In this document: positions 24,865-34,075 of the stretch, one piece after another | How positions within the stretch are numbered: the first letter of the stretch is position 1 | How the letters are laid out: each line of letters opens with the position of its first letter | Assembly: GCA_029945425.1 (NCBI GenBank) | Contig: JAQSDV010000004.1 | Coordinates: forward strand, 792,991 to 856,990 | Length of the DNA: 64,000 nt | Reading direction: 5' to 3' | Source of the DNA: a bacterium | Lineage (GTDB): Bacteria > Pseudomonadota > Alphaproteobacteria > Micavibrionales > UBA2020 | The notes under the pieces: model-generated | What the model saw: the letters and a program-made list of their open reading frames with translations, nothing else | Database searches by the model: none | What the model was told of the DNA's origin: nothing | Translations under genes and position numbers: made by a program

Positions 24865-27534
24865 TTAGAGCGTCGGCGCGCCGCGCTTGTTCTTTTTCGA
24901 AGCGGCGGGCGTTGCAGCTGCCTTGTTGTCGTTCGACACTTCGGCGGTGACGGTCGTTGCGACCAGTTCCGGCTCGAAGCCGCGTTCCTTGGTCGGCAGC
25001 TTGTTGATGATGATCTTCGCGGGGCCGTTTTTCTCGACGAATTCCGCGATGTTTTCCTTGTTTGCCATCAGCCACTTGCCGAGCGGGTTCGAGATCTTCT
25101 CGCGAACAACTTTGCGAAGCGGGCGAGCGCCCATATCCGGCTTGTAGCCTTCTGCCGCCAGCTGGATGCGCGCATCTGCGCCCACTTCGATGGTGACGTC
25201 TTTCAGGGCCGGGTTCAGCGCCAGCGCACCGGTAGGATCGGAAAGGCGCTTGTTGACCTTCTCGATTTCGCGGCTGACCAGTTTCGTGATGACTTCCTGC
25301 GCGAGCGGGATGAACGTGACGAAGCCACCCAGTTCCTCGATGCGGTTGATCATCTCGGGGCGGAAGAATTCTTTGCGTTTCTTCGCGTAGATGCCCGACA
25401 GTTTTTCTTCTTGCTCTTCCGGGGTCGCGGTACGGCCGTTTGCGGTCGTATCGATACCGAAATCACCGCCTGCGCCGCCGTTCAGGTAAGCCATCGCTTC
25501 CTTCGCGCCGAGGTTGGTGGTCATGACGACGATCACGTTGTTGAAGAGCACTTTCTTGCCGTGGTTGTCGGTCATGACGCCGTCGTTCAGGACGGGCAGC
25601 AGGACGTTGAACACGTCAGGGTGTGCTTTCTCGATTTCGTCGAGCAGCAGGATCGAGTAGGGGCGCTGGCGGATGCGCTCGGTCAGTGCGGGTTCGGAGT
25701 CTTCGAAGCCCACATAGCCGGGAGGTGCACCGATCAGGCGGGAAACGGTGTGTTTCTCCGCGTAATCGCCCATGTTCAGCTGGATCAGCGCGGTCTCGTC
25801 GCCGAAGAGGTAGCGGGCGAGAGCTTTGCTGAGTTCGGTTTTACCGGTACCCGTCGGGCCCTGGAACACGAAGGCAGCCCAGGGCTGGTTCGGGTCGGAG
25901 AGGCCGGAGCGCGAGCCGATCAGGCCGTCGACGACGCGCTGGATGCCGGGCTGGCCGAGGACTTGCTCGGGCAGCTCTTTTTCCATTTTCAGGAAGCGGT
26001 CGCTGTCGTTCTGGCTCAGGAAGTCGACCGAGAGTTTCGACATCTGTGCAACGGCTGCCACGATGTCCTGACGCTCGAGAACGTCGCTGTGGCGCTGTTT
26101 CGCGTTTGCGGCAGCGTCATCCAGCGCGGTTTCGGCCTTGGAAGGCTGGGAAATCGCGGGCGCGTAGCGGTTGGTCATGTCGACGATGTACTCGAGTTCT
26201 TTCTTCGAGAGGTCGGCGGTGATGCCGTGGTGAGCCTTGATGCCCGGCCACAGTTTTTCCGCGATGAACAGCGTCGCTTCGCGGTTGGGTTGGCCCAGCA
26301 CCATCTGCTGGAAGCGGCGTGCAAGCGCGGGGTCTTTTTCGATGTGCTTGCGGTATTCTTCGCCCGTCGTCGTGCCCATGACCGAGATGCCGCGGGAAAC
26401 GAGGAAGGGTTTCATCATGTTGCCGGCCGAGCCTGAATCGTCGCCGTTCTTGCCGGCGCCGAGCTGGTTGTGGATCTCGTCGATCGCGATGATGATTTTC
26501 TGGCCCTTGAACCAGCCTTCACGTTCCTGCAGACCATCAATGATGGGCTTCAGGCGTTCTTCGAACTGGCCGCGGAATTTCGCGCCCGCCAGCATTTTCT
26601 GGATGTCCATCTGCAGGACGCGTGCGCCTTCCAGAGATTCCGGAACGTCCGGGCTCTTGTCGACGATCGCTTGCGAGATAGCGGCAAACATCGCGGTCTT
26701 GCCAACGCCGGCGTCGCCGGTGAAGGCAACGGATGCCTGTTTGCGGCGGCTGAGGATGCGCAGCGTGTTTTTCGCTTCTTCATCGCGGCCGACAACGGGA
26801 TCGAGCTTGCCGTTCTTGGCTTTCTCGGTCAGGTCTTCGGTGTATTCGCGCAGAGCCTGTTCCAGCGCCGCATCCGTGATTTTCGGATTTTTCGGGGGCT
26901 GGGGCTTCGCGGGGTTGCCGTTTGCGCTGCCGTTAAAGGTCGTGCTGGGGTTTTTCGGCAAAACTTTGGGCTCCTGCGCTGTGGGGTTCTGCTGGACGCT
27001 CATGCGTGCGATGAATGCCGAACCGTCCTGATGGGGCGGGAAGGGCAAGTGCTGCACCAGTGCGGGGGAAACCTTGATGCCGTTCGGGCCTTTGATCAGG
27101 CCGGGATCGGACGGGTCGAGATCCGCCTTGAAAGAAGCGGGGAAGCTTGCATCCAGGCCCATTTCCTCGACGCCCTCTTTGGACGCTGCGGTCAGCACAT
27201 AGGTGCCTTCGGGCTTGCCGTTTTTCAGGGTAAACTGGAGTTCATAAGAAACGTCGACCTGCAGCAGCTTGTTCGGGCGGCCTTCCTCGTTGGTGTTGAT
27301 CTGATAGGCGGTCGTGTTCAGGAGGACCTTGCCGTCAGCTGCGATGTTGTGCTGGCCGTCATCATCGAACGCGAAGATGCGCTCGTTTTTGCCGAAACCC
27401 GCTTCGCGCTGGTCTTGCGCGAATACTTGCAGCGGGGACTTTGCGGCGCCGTCTACATAAGGCACTGCGTATTGACGCGAGTTGCCAGCATCCAGCAGGT
27501 ATTTAAAGCCTGAGAAGTTTTCGTCATTCGCCAT
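24865..27534 (-). CDS. ClpA/B-like double AAA+ ATPase with unusual N-terminus (889 aa)
   Basis: Two AAA+ modules are complete. D1 has Walker A GDAGVGKTAMF (about 270) and Walker B IIAIDEIHNQ (about 350). D2 has GPTGTGKTELSKALARYLFG (about 560), LLLDEIEKAHPDVFN (about 630) and the pore loop GAPPGYVGFED. The first 220 residues are unlike the Clp N-domain: they have a beta-rich region with a KLLQVDVSYELQFTLKNG strand pair and a proline/asparagine linker. No ClpB coiled-coil M-domain and no obvious ClpP-binding IGF/L loop are seen. So it is probably a ClpP-independent unfoldase or a specialised machine. The C-terminus is a basic low-complexity tail. AGGAGG precedes the start. Confidence 0.85.
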   Translation of the reverse strand: MANDENFSGFKYLLDAGNSRQYAVPYVDGAAKSPLQVFAQDQREAGFGKNERIFAFDDDGQHNIAADGKVLLNTTAYQINTNEEGRPNKLLQVDVSYELQFTLKNGKPEGTYVLTAASKEGVEEMGLDASFPASFKADLDPSDPGLIKGPNGIKVSPALVQHLPFPPHQDGSAFIARMSVQQNPTAQEPKVLPKNPSTTFNGSANGNPAKPQPPKNPKITDAALEQALREYTEDLTEKAKNGKLDPVVGRDEEAKNTLRILSRRKQASVAFTGDAGVGKTAMFAAISQAIVDKSPDVPESLEGARVLQMDIQKMLAGAKFRGQFEERLKPIIDGLQEREGWFKGQKIIIAIDEIHNQLGAGKNGDDSGSAGNMMKPFLVSRGISVMGTTTGEEYRKHIEKDPALARRFQQMVLGQPNREATLFIAEKLWPGIKAHHGITADLSKKELEYIVDMTNRYAPAISQPSKAETALDDAAANAKQRHSDVLERQDIVAAVAQMSKLSVDFLSQNDSDRFLKMEKELPEQVLGQPGIQRVVDGLIGSRSGLSDPNQPWAAFVFQGPTGTGKTELSKALARYLFGDETALIQLNMGDYAEKHTVSRLIGAPPGYVGFEDSEPALTERIRQRPYSILLLDEIEKAHPDVFNVLLPVLNDGVMTDNHGKKVLFNNVIVVMTTNLGAKEAMAYLNGGAGGDFGIDTTANGRTATPEEQEEKLSGIYAKKRKEFFRPEMINRIEELGGFVTFIPLAQEVITKLVSREIEKVNKRLSDPTGALALNPALKDVTIEVGADARIQLAAEGYKPDMGARPLRKVVREKISNPLGKWLMANKENIAEFVEKNGPAKIIINKLPTKERGFEPELVATTVTAEVSNDNKAAATPAASKKNKRGAPTL

Positions 27535-27883
27535 TTTGTGTGGCCTCCTGTTACGAGAGTGTGTTTTGGTGTTTTTATGGTTTTTGTTTACGTTTAGTTA
27601 ACCTAATCAGTAGACAGAAAGAGCGCAAGGACAAATTACGGAATAGCCGGATAGAAAGTCATAATATTTCAGGATAGTGTTGATTCTTATAACTTTCGGA
27701 ATGGATGCAGTGCAATATGGACAATAATTTTCATGCTTATGGAAAGGTTAACACCCAAAACAGGTGTTTTAACCCCGAGACTCGGGGCAGACATGCAATC
27801 ACCCGTGATTATGTGAATTAAATCAACGCTGTCAGGTTCCGAGTCTCCGGCAACCTTCGACGAAAGCTGAATAAAAGCGCTGT
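27535..27883. other. Intergenic region with two inverted repeats
   Basis: No gene is seen. It contains the leader of the AAA+ gene and two compact inverted repeats: AACACC with GGTGTT (27750-27768) and CCCCGAG-A-CTCGGGG (27773-27787). These could be operators or RNA hairpins; no T run follows. Confidence 0.5.
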
Positions 27884-28462
27884 TTAGACGGCTTTGGGGG
27901 CGGGGATCGGGTTCAGGGATTTCGTATAGAAATGCCCCGCGATCAACTTGCCCTCGACCATCGCATAGGCCGGATTCGATCCCCAGCGGCGATAGTTCAT
28001 TTGTTCATAGAGGGCGATGGCGGCGGTTTGCGTTTCCCGCACATCCAGCTGGATGGTCTTGTAGCCCATTTCGGTTGCGAGCTTTTCGGCCATTTCCATC
28101 AATTTGCGTCCCGCACCATGCCCGCGCGCCCAGGGCGCGACGAAGGAGGCGAGGATCTGCGCAGAGAACGCCTGGGCTTCGTTATGACGCGACGGCTCTA
28201 CCAGTTGCGCTGCGCCGCAGACCATGCCGTCGATGCGGGCGAGCAGCAGATGGCGCTCAGGCACGACCAGCACGCCTTTCCAGTAACGCTCCAGCACTTC
28301 GCGGGCAGGCAGGTTGATCCAGCCGAAACCGCCGCCTGCTTCAATCGCGGCGTCCGTGGAATCGCACAGGTCGTTCAGGTCAGCCGGTGACAGCTTGTCC
28401 ATGATCTCGATGGTGACGTGGGCGTGTTCGAGTGCTTTCATGCGCGTGGGCGTTGCTTGCAT
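27884..28462 (-). CDS. GNAT-family N-acetyltransferase (192 aa)
   Basis: The acetyl-CoA motif is seen as VAPWARGHGAGRKLMEMAEKLATEMG (motif A, about 113-138), followed by IQLDVRETQTAAIALYEQMNYRRWG, the conserved motif B with the tyrosine. Length fits. The start has AAGGAGG seven bases upstream. The substrate cannot be told. Transcribed alone. Confidence 0.88.
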   Translation of the reverse strand: MQATPTRMKALEHAHVTIEIMDKLSPADLNDLCDSTDAAIEAGGGFGWINLPAREVLERYWKGVLVVPERHLLLARIDGMVCGAAQLVEPSRHNEAQAFSAQILASFVAPWARGHGAGRKLMEMAEKLATEMGYKTIQLDVRETQTAAIALYEQMNYRRWGSNPAYAMVEGKLIAGHFYTKSLNPIPAPKAV

Positions 28463-28618
28463 AGTTTCCTCCTTAAAGGAAAGGCGATGGCAGAGCTTGG
28501 CATTATCCCGATATGTATCCGCTGTTATGCTGCAAACTATAGCATGGCGCGCAGCTGTTCAAAACAGCGATTACTTCACCATAACTAGGGCTTAACAGCG
28601 AAATTAAAAGGGGCCGCT

Positions 28619-29419
28619 TTAAAAAGGACCGTTGTTAAAACCGGGGCCGCGGTACTGCCAGTTCGTGAACGGGCTGGTGGCGCCGTCAAGGTCGCTGGAA
28701 AACGCGGGCGGCTGGAAGGTGTTCGCCTGCATGTCGATCGCGTTCTTGGTGTCGATCGAGGTCTGCAGCATGGATGCCACGCCGTCATAGCCGAACATTT
28801 TCGCGTAGGTCAGCGCCGCGCCGTCATTGCTGCGCGGATCCGCGCCGCGGTCCAGCAGCGTGTAAACCATGTAATAATCGCCGCGGAACGACGCCAGCAG
28901 CAGCGCTTCGTTATTCTGCGCATCGACGCGCGCGCCCAGATCCATCAGCTGGATCGCGATTTCCGTCTGGCCGCCGCGCACAGCCGCCAGCATGGCCGCG
29001 CCGTCATTGGCGGTGGGGTCGACGCTGTTGCTCAGCATGGTTTTCACGACATCCGCATGGCCGAAATAGGCGGCCTGCGCCAGCGCGTCGGTTGCGATGC
29101 CCGAGCGTCCCGAAATCGCGCCGTTGTCGAAAATCGCCTGCACGCGCCAGCTGTCGCCGCTCGATGCCGCCATCATCAGTTCCGATTCAACGCCGCTTTG
29201 CGAGCGCATGGACAGCGTTTGCTTCCACAACTGGTCGGAGGGGGAGATATTGATGCCCGTCTGCGCATAGGTGCCTTCGTTCAGGACAATCGCCGTATCC
29301 GTCACGGGGTCTTTCGGAATGTTGTCGAGCGTCGCGGTGCCCGCGCCGATGCCGAGGGCGGCGGCTGCGATAATGAATGCGCGCTTGAATTTCGAGGTGG
29401 TGGGTTTACGGCCTTTCAT
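28619..29419 (-). CDS. Exported ankyrin-repeat protein (266 aa)
   Basis: An N-terminal basic segment and hydrophobic helix (RAFIIAAAALGIGAGTATLD) form a signal peptide or anchor. Ankyrin repeats fill about 70-215: AYFGHADVVKTMLSNSVDP, AVRGGQTEIAIQLMDLGAR, ASFRGDYYMVYTLLDRGADP. The C-terminus is glycine/proline/asparagine-rich. I took the ATG at 29417-29419 (MKGRK), eight bases past GGAG; a GTG nine bases upstream overlaps that ribosome-binding site. Confidence 0.82.
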   Translation of the reverse strand: MKGRKPTTSKFKRAFIIAAAALGIGAGTATLDNIPKDPVTDTAIVLNEGTYAQTGINISPSDQLWKQTLSMRSQSGVESELMMAASSGDSWRVQAIFDNGAISGRSGIATDALAQAAYFGHADVVKTMLSNSVDPTANDGAAMLAAVRGGQTEIAIQLMDLGARVDAQNNEALLLASFRGDYYMVYTLLDRGADPRSNDGAALTYAKMFGYDGVASMLQTSIDTKNAIDMQANTFQPPAFSSDLDGATSPFTNWQYRGPGFNNGPF

Positions 29420-29631
29420 GGCGGTCACTCCAATAAGATATGTAAGGGCGGGTTTTTTTAACCCTCTCGCCTGTTTCTTTACGGGCGGGGGAGTCGCGTG
29501 TCAACCCCGCGGGGATTCGGCAGCGGCTTGAAAAGCTGCGGCGTTAAGATAATGCAGGTATTTGATTTCCTTAAATCTTTACAGCCGCCGTTTTATTGAC
29601 ATAAAGCAGTCGTTCGGCTAGGATGCGGGGC

Positions 29632-30351
29632 ATGAGCATAGAATATGATGGCCCCGTTCCGGATGACAGGCGCGCTGCCCCGCAGCCGCCGCAATCGCCT
29701 GCGCCCGCGATGGCATCCGCAATGACAAAAGACGAACAGGCCATCCTCGACAAACTGCTGATCGAGGCGGTGACGAACCGCGACCTTGGCCATATCCGCA
29801 CCTATGTCGAAAAAGGCGCGAATGTGAATATCAGCGCGGGCGATGTCAGCCGCTATATACGCCGCAACGGCAACGACGAATATTACACCGCGAACGCGCC
29901 GCTCATCCACCAGATGTATGCCAAGGGCCTGAAAACCGACATCGCCGATTTCCTGATCGCCGAGGGCGCCGATATCGACAGCCGCGACGCGCGCGGCAAC
30001 ACGATGCTGATGCTGGCCGCGAAAACGGGCGATATCAGCGCCGCGACCTATTTCGTGTCGAAGGGCGCGGATGTTTTTGCGAAAAATCATAACGGCGAGA
30101 TCGTGCTGGATGTGGCGCGCAACCTTACCGCCAACTATCACCAGAACCGCCAGAACTTCATCGACGTGCTGGTGGGCGCGCTGCCCGACATGCTGCGCGA
30201 CGACATGGCGCAGGGCAATGCGGTGACGCCGCAGGTGATCGCAAGCGCGAATGAAAACAAGCCCGACAAGCCGCGCATCGCGCCGCGCACAGCGAGCTTC
30301 AGCAAGGCAACGCCCAAGCCGAAGCCGCACAACAACAAGCTTAATTTGTAA
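29632..30351 (+). CDS. Ankyrin-repeat protein 1 of a three-gene cluster (239 aa)
   Basis: After a proline-rich N-terminus, ankyrin repeats lie at about 45-160 (IRTYVEKGANVN, DFLIAEGADIDSRDARGNTML, TYFVSKGADVFAKNHNGE). A helical region follows. The C-terminus has RIAPRTASFSKATPKPKP, the shared tail motif. AGGA precedes the ATG at 29632. The next ankyrin gene starts ten bases after the stop, so the three are one operon. No signal peptide is present. Confidence 0.85.
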   Translation: MSIEYDGPVPDDRRAAPQPPQSPAPAMASAMTKDEQAILDKLLIEAVTNRDLGHIRTYVEKGANVNISAGDVSRYIRRNGNDEYYTANAPLIHQMYAKGLKTDIADFLIAEGADIDSRDARGNTMLMLAAKTGDISAATYFVSKGADVFAKNHNGEIVLDVARNLTANYHQNRQNFIDVLVGALPDMLRDDMAQGNAVTPQVIASANENKPDKPRIAPRTASFSKATPKPKPHNNKLNL

Positions 30352-30360
30352 CGGGGCATC

Positions 30361-30888
30361 ATGACCGAGCAACGCGACAGCAACGGTGATATAGAGAATG
30401 TCGACAGCGTCGACCCCGAACAGCGCCGCATCGTGAATGAAAATTTGCTGCAGGCCGTTGAAGCGTATAACAGCGACCTTATCAACCTGTGCCTGCAAAA
30501 GGGCGCGGATATCAACACGCGCAACATCGACGGCCGCACCCCGCTGATGATGGCGGTGTGGAAAGACAATACCAGCCTTGTGCGCTTTATCCTGTCGAAA
30601 CGGCCCGACCTGTTCATGAAGGACACCACGGGTAAAACCGCCTATGACCTGATCAAGAACGTCAGCGACGCCGATACGAAGCGCGCGATCACGCTGGTCA
30701 TGCTGCAGGCGCTGCCCGACGCGCCGCCGATCACGAACCCCACGCTGGATAACGTCATCGCATTGTCCGAAATCCAGGCGGTGAAGGCGGTGAAGGCGGC
30801 GGAGGCGCGGGAGCGCGCCGTTGCGCCGAAAACCGCCAGCTTCGGCAACAAGCGCACGCCCAAGCCGCCCAAACCCTTTTCCATCTAA
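30361..30888 (+). CDS. Ankyrin-repeat protein 2 (175 aa)
   Basis: Two to three ankyrin repeats occupy about 25-110 (INLCLQKGADINTRNIDGRTPLM, RFILSKRPDLFMKDTTGKTAYDL). The C-terminus reads AVAPKTASFGNKRTPKPPKP, clearly related to the tail of the preceding gene although the repeat regions differ. This is the middle gene of the cluster. Confidence 0.85.
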   Translation: MTEQRDSNGDIENVDSVDPEQRRIVNENLLQAVEAYNSDLINLCLQKGADINTRNIDGRTPLMMAVWKDNTSLVRFILSKRPDLFMKDTTGKTAYDLIKNVSDADTKRAITLVMLQALPDAPPITNPTLDNVIALSEIQAVKAVKAAEARERAVAPKTASFGNKRTPKPPKPFSI

Positions 30889-30896
30889 GGCCCACC

Positions 30897-31928
30897 ATGT
30901 TCGGTTTCAACAACGCCGCCCGCCGCCAGGAAAAAAACAACGAAAGCCTGTTCGATGCGATTACGCGCGGCAGCTGGCTGGCGGTCGAGGCTGCGCTGGA
31001 CGCCGGCGGCGATATCGATGCGACCGACCGCTGGGCACGCGGCGTGGTCACCCGCGCCGTGCAGGACGGCCGCCCGAACCTGATCCAGCGGCTGGTGGAA
31101 TACGGCGCGGAAATCGACGCGCGCGACACCAATGCGCGCACGCCGCTGCACAACGCCGCCGCAACCGGCGCGGTTGATTCAATTGCCGTGCTGCTGAAAG
31201 CGGGCGCGACGGTCGACGCCGCCGATTCCACGGGCGACACGCCGCTGCTGCTGGCATCCTATAACCGCAGCTTCGAGGCGGTGAAGGCGCTCATTGACGC
31301 GAAGGCGTCCACCACGCGGCGCAACAAATACGGCAAGACCGCGCTGATGTTCGCCGCCGAAAACGGCACGACCGATATCGTGGCGCTTCTTCTGGCGCAG
31401 CGCGAAGTGCTGCTCGATGCGCGAAACACGGAAAACAGGACGGCGCTCGCGCTCGCGGTGGAAAACGGCCATGTCGATATCGTGCGCCTGCTGCTGAAGG
31501 CGGGCGCGCAGGTGGATACGGTCGATAACGAGGGCTATACGCCTTTCTCGCGCGCCGCCTATGAAGGCTTCACCGACATCATGAAATCGCTCTATGCCGC
31601 AGGCGCGCGGCTGGAAACGCGCGACACCGACGGCGATACGCCGCTTTCTGCCGCTGTCAGGGGTGAGCATCATGACACGGTTCGCCAGCTCCTCGACTGG
31701 GGCGCGGATATGTATGTGCGCAACAACGACGAAGAATCCCCCTTCGACATCGCGGGCGAGCAGGACAACAACATCGAAGACCTGCTGAAGGAAGAAAAGA
31801 AACGCCGCGACAAGGGCGGCGCGCCCCGCGAACCCCGCGCCTTTCCGGTCTCTGCCGCCACCCCCGGCAGCACCGTCGCCAACGACATAGATCCACCCCC
31901 GCCGAAGAAGCGGGATTTCAGCCTCTAA
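30897..31928 (+). CDS. Ankyrin-repeat protein 3 (343 aa)
   Basis: Eight or more regular ankyrin repeats span residues 15-295, each with the TPLHNAA/TALMFAAENG consensus and GADVDA-like loops. The C-terminus is charged (EEKKRRDKGGAPREP) and ends PPPPKKRDFSL, a shorter basic tail without the full shared motif. It is the last gene of the cluster; eight bases separate it from gene 2. Confidence 0.9.
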   Translation: MFGFNNAARRQEKNNESLFDAITRGSWLAVEAALDAGGDIDATDRWARGVVTRAVQDGRPNLIQRLVEYGAEIDARDTNARTPLHNAAATGAVDSIAVLLKAGATVDAADSTGDTPLLLASYNRSFEAVKALIDAKASTTRRNKYGKTALMFAAENGTTDIVALLLAQREVLLDARNTENRTALALAVENGHVDIVRLLLKAGAQVDTVDNEGYTPFSRAAYEGFTDIMKSLYAAGARLETRDTDGDTPLSAAVRGEHHDTVRQLLDWGADMYVRNNDEESPFDIAGEQDNNIEDLLKEEKKRRDKGGAPREPRAFPVSAATPGSTVANDIDPPPPKKRDFSL

Positions 31929-32139
31929 TCTGGAAACACGCTTTATTTAACGCGCTGAATTTATTGAATAACGGCCAGTATTATGTGATATATCAATCAT
32001 GGTGCTATAATAAGGTATCGCAGAGAAGTTCCCGATATATTGTGCAAAAGTTGTGCAAATGGGCGATTTGGACTAGTTTAATCGGAAGCCCGGCGTTTTG
32101 ACGCGGGGCGTTTTTAGTTTCTAAGGATCCGGGCTCGGA

Positions 32140-32961
32140 ATGAAAAAGTTTATGGTCATGCTGGCGCTCGCAAGCGTCATGTTCTGGTCGGGCGCCGCCA
32201 TGGCGCAGAAAAAACCGCAGACGGCTGAGCTGGTCCAGTTTGAAAAACTGGGCGGCAAGATGCTTTACATCGGCAAATCCTATGACATGGACGGCTGGCT
32301 GCTGATCGGCCGCGACGGCGAAGTCCGATCGATGATCTATACCAGCCCCATGGGCGCGATGCTGAAAGGCCGCCTGTTCAGCGCCGGCGGCAAGGACATC
32401 ACGAAAACCCAGCTGCAGATTTACAAGGCGCGCTCCGCCGGTTCGCAAAAGGCCGTGCCGATCGAACCCAACGCCGACCGCGACGCGATCCCGAAGGCGG
32501 AGCAGTTCTATGCCGCGGTTGAAAAAGCCAACTGGATTCGCGTCGGCATGCCCGATGCGCCTTACGTCTATATGTTCATCAACGTGAACTGCGAACATTG
32601 CCAGTCGCTGTTCCGCACGCTGAAGGGCTCCGTCGACAAGGGCCTGCTGCAACTGCGCCTGCTGCCGGCGGGCGAGCAGGAAGAAAACCGCGATAGCGGC
32701 GCGGCCCTGCTCTCCGTCGATGATCCCGGTGCCGCATGGCAGGATTACATGGACGGCAAAAAAGGCGGCCTCCACAAATCGCTGATCAAGGGCGACGCGC
32801 TCGAGAAACTCAAGGCGAACGGCAAGCTGGCCAAGGAATGGAAGCTGCCCCAATACCCGTTTATCGTTTATCGCAAGGTGTCGGATGGCACCCTCATGAC
32901 CGTCGTCGGCCAGCCGGAAAATCCGATGCTGCTGATGTCCGACATGATCAAGAACCCGTAA
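32140..32961 (+). CDS. DsbC/DsbG-like periplasmic thiol-disulfide protein (273 aa)
   Basis: A signal peptide ends in SGAAMAQ. The active site is a CEHC motif (NVNCEHCQSLFRTLKG) near residue 151 in a thioredoxin fold, preceded by a DsbC/G-like N-terminal domain and followed by the cis-proline region LPQYPFIVYR. It would isomerise or oxidise disulfides in the periplasm. As the first gene of a run ending in DotD-DotC-DotB-IcmT, it probably matures secretion-system or cysteine-rich exported proteins. Confidence 0.8.
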   Translation: MKKFMVMLALASVMFWSGAAMAQKKPQTAELVQFEKLGGKMLYIGKSYDMDGWLLIGRDGEVRSMIYTSPMGAMLKGRLFSAGGKDITKTQLQIYKARSAGSQKAVPIEPNADRDAIPKAEQFYAAVEKANWIRVGMPDAPYVYMFINVNCEHCQSLFRTLKGSVDKGLLQLRLLPAGEQEENRDSGAALLSVDDPGAAWQDYMDGKKGGLHKSLIKGDALEKLKANGKLAKEWKLPQYPFIVYRKVSDGTLMTVVGQPENPMLLMSDMIKNP

Positions 32962-32974
32962 GGATACTGACAAC

Positions 32975-33433
32975 ATGATCACCGCCCAGGCGCTTGCCGC
33001 ATGCATCTTCACCGCCGCGCAGACCTATTCGGTCCCGCCGACGGTGATCCTCGGCGTGCTGCATGTCGAAGGCGGGCGCATCGGCATGGCGTCGCCGAAC
33101 ACCAACGGCACCTATGACCTCGGCCCCATGCAGATCAACACGATCTGGGTGCCGGAACTGGCGAAGCATTGGCGCGTGCCGGAGAAAATCGCGCTCCGCA
33201 TGGTGCGCGACGACGCCTGCACCAATATCGGCGTCGGCTCGTGGATCCTGCGCCGCAAGATGAACGAATCCGGCTCCATGGCGGGCGGCATCGCCTGGTA
33301 CCATTCGGCGACACCCGGCGTGGGCTCCGGCTACCGCGCGAAAGTCCTGCGCGCGATGCAGAAATACCGCCTGATCCGCCAGCCCGCCGATCTCATCACG
33401 GCATCCAGCGCCTCCACAAAGAAGCGCGGCTAA
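32975..33433 (+). CDS. Lytic transglycosylase, VirB1/IagB type (152 aa)
   Basis: The goose-lysozyme-like catalytic glutamate is in ILGVLHVEGGRIG (near residue 31), followed by NGTYDLGPMQINTIWVPEL and a GSWILRRKM - GGIAWYHS region typical of SLT domains. It would open peptidoglycan to let the secretion apparatus pass. The N-terminus is moderately hydrophobic but has no clear cleavage site. It lies 13 bases after the DsbC/G-like gene. Confidence 0.82.
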   Translation: MITAQALAACIFTAAQTYSVPPTVILGVLHVEGGRIGMASPNTNGTYDLGPMQINTIWVPELAKHWRVPEKIALRMVRDDACTNIGVGSWILRRKMNESGSMAGGIAWYHSATPGVGSGYRAKVLRAMQKYRLIRQPADLITASSASTKKRG

Positions 33434-33568
33434 TTTCCGAAATAGCCTTTCCAGAGTCGAACTGCAAAAAAAACCGCAGAAAACAGATGCTTGCCTGTTT
33501 GCTTCTGATTCAAAACTGGCTAATATCGGCTTCTGACGAACGTCTTATAATTCTGTTTTCGGGCAGGG

Positions 33569-34075
33569 ATGAAAAAATTTCTCATGAATAAAACTGTTTC
33601 AATCCTCAGCGCGGCGGGCCTCTCCTTGATGGTCTCTGCCTGTGCGCTTCCGGGCAATGTCGACCAGCAGCTCGTGGCCGAACCCGATCCGCTTGCGCTG
33701 CGCCTCGCCGCCGCCGTCGACAAGGCATCCGCGTCGCTCGAGACGCTGGCTTCCGTCGAACAGGCGCGCAACCCCGGCGCTGCCGTGGCTTCCGTCCCTT
33801 ACGCGCCGCAGGAACTGCGCCGCACCGTCACGCTGAAATGGATCGGCCCTGTCGAGCCGGTCATGCAGCGTCTCGCGGACCGCGCGGGCTATGAAATGAT
33901 GGTGAACGGCGATCTTCCGCCCGCACCCGTTGTCATCTCGCTCGATGTGCGCCAGAAAATGGTCATTGATGTCCTGCGCGATGTCGGCCTGCAGGCCGGT
34001 ATGCGCGCTGATGTTGTCGTCGATCCCGAACGCCGTGTTGTGGAGTTGAACTATGCACCTGTTTCCGGCGATTAA
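33569..34075 (+). CDS. dotD: DotD/TraH-like lipoprotein of a type IVB secretion system (168 aa)
   Basis: The signal sequence has a lipobox (LMVSACAL). The C-terminal half (about 85-165) has the DotD fold pattern: VTLKWIGPVEPVMQRLADRAGYEM, then VVISLDVRQKMVIDVLRDVGLQAG and a VELNYAP strand. In Legionella, DotD and DotC are outer-membrane lipoproteins that help DotH insert. Its 3' end overlaps dotC by 23 bases. Confidence 0.85.
   Translation: MKKFLMNKTVSILSAAGLSLMVSACALPGNVDQQLVAEPDPLALRLAAAVDKASASLETLASVEQARNPGAAVASVPYAPQELRRTVTLKWIGPVEPVMQRLADRAGYEMMVNGDLPPAPVVISLDVRQKMVIDVLRDVGLQAGMRADVVVDPERRVVELNYAPVSGD

Noticed and set aside
24805..26436. Plus-strand frame opposite the AAA+ gene
   Set aside because: Shadow; the minus strand has two complete AAA+ modules.
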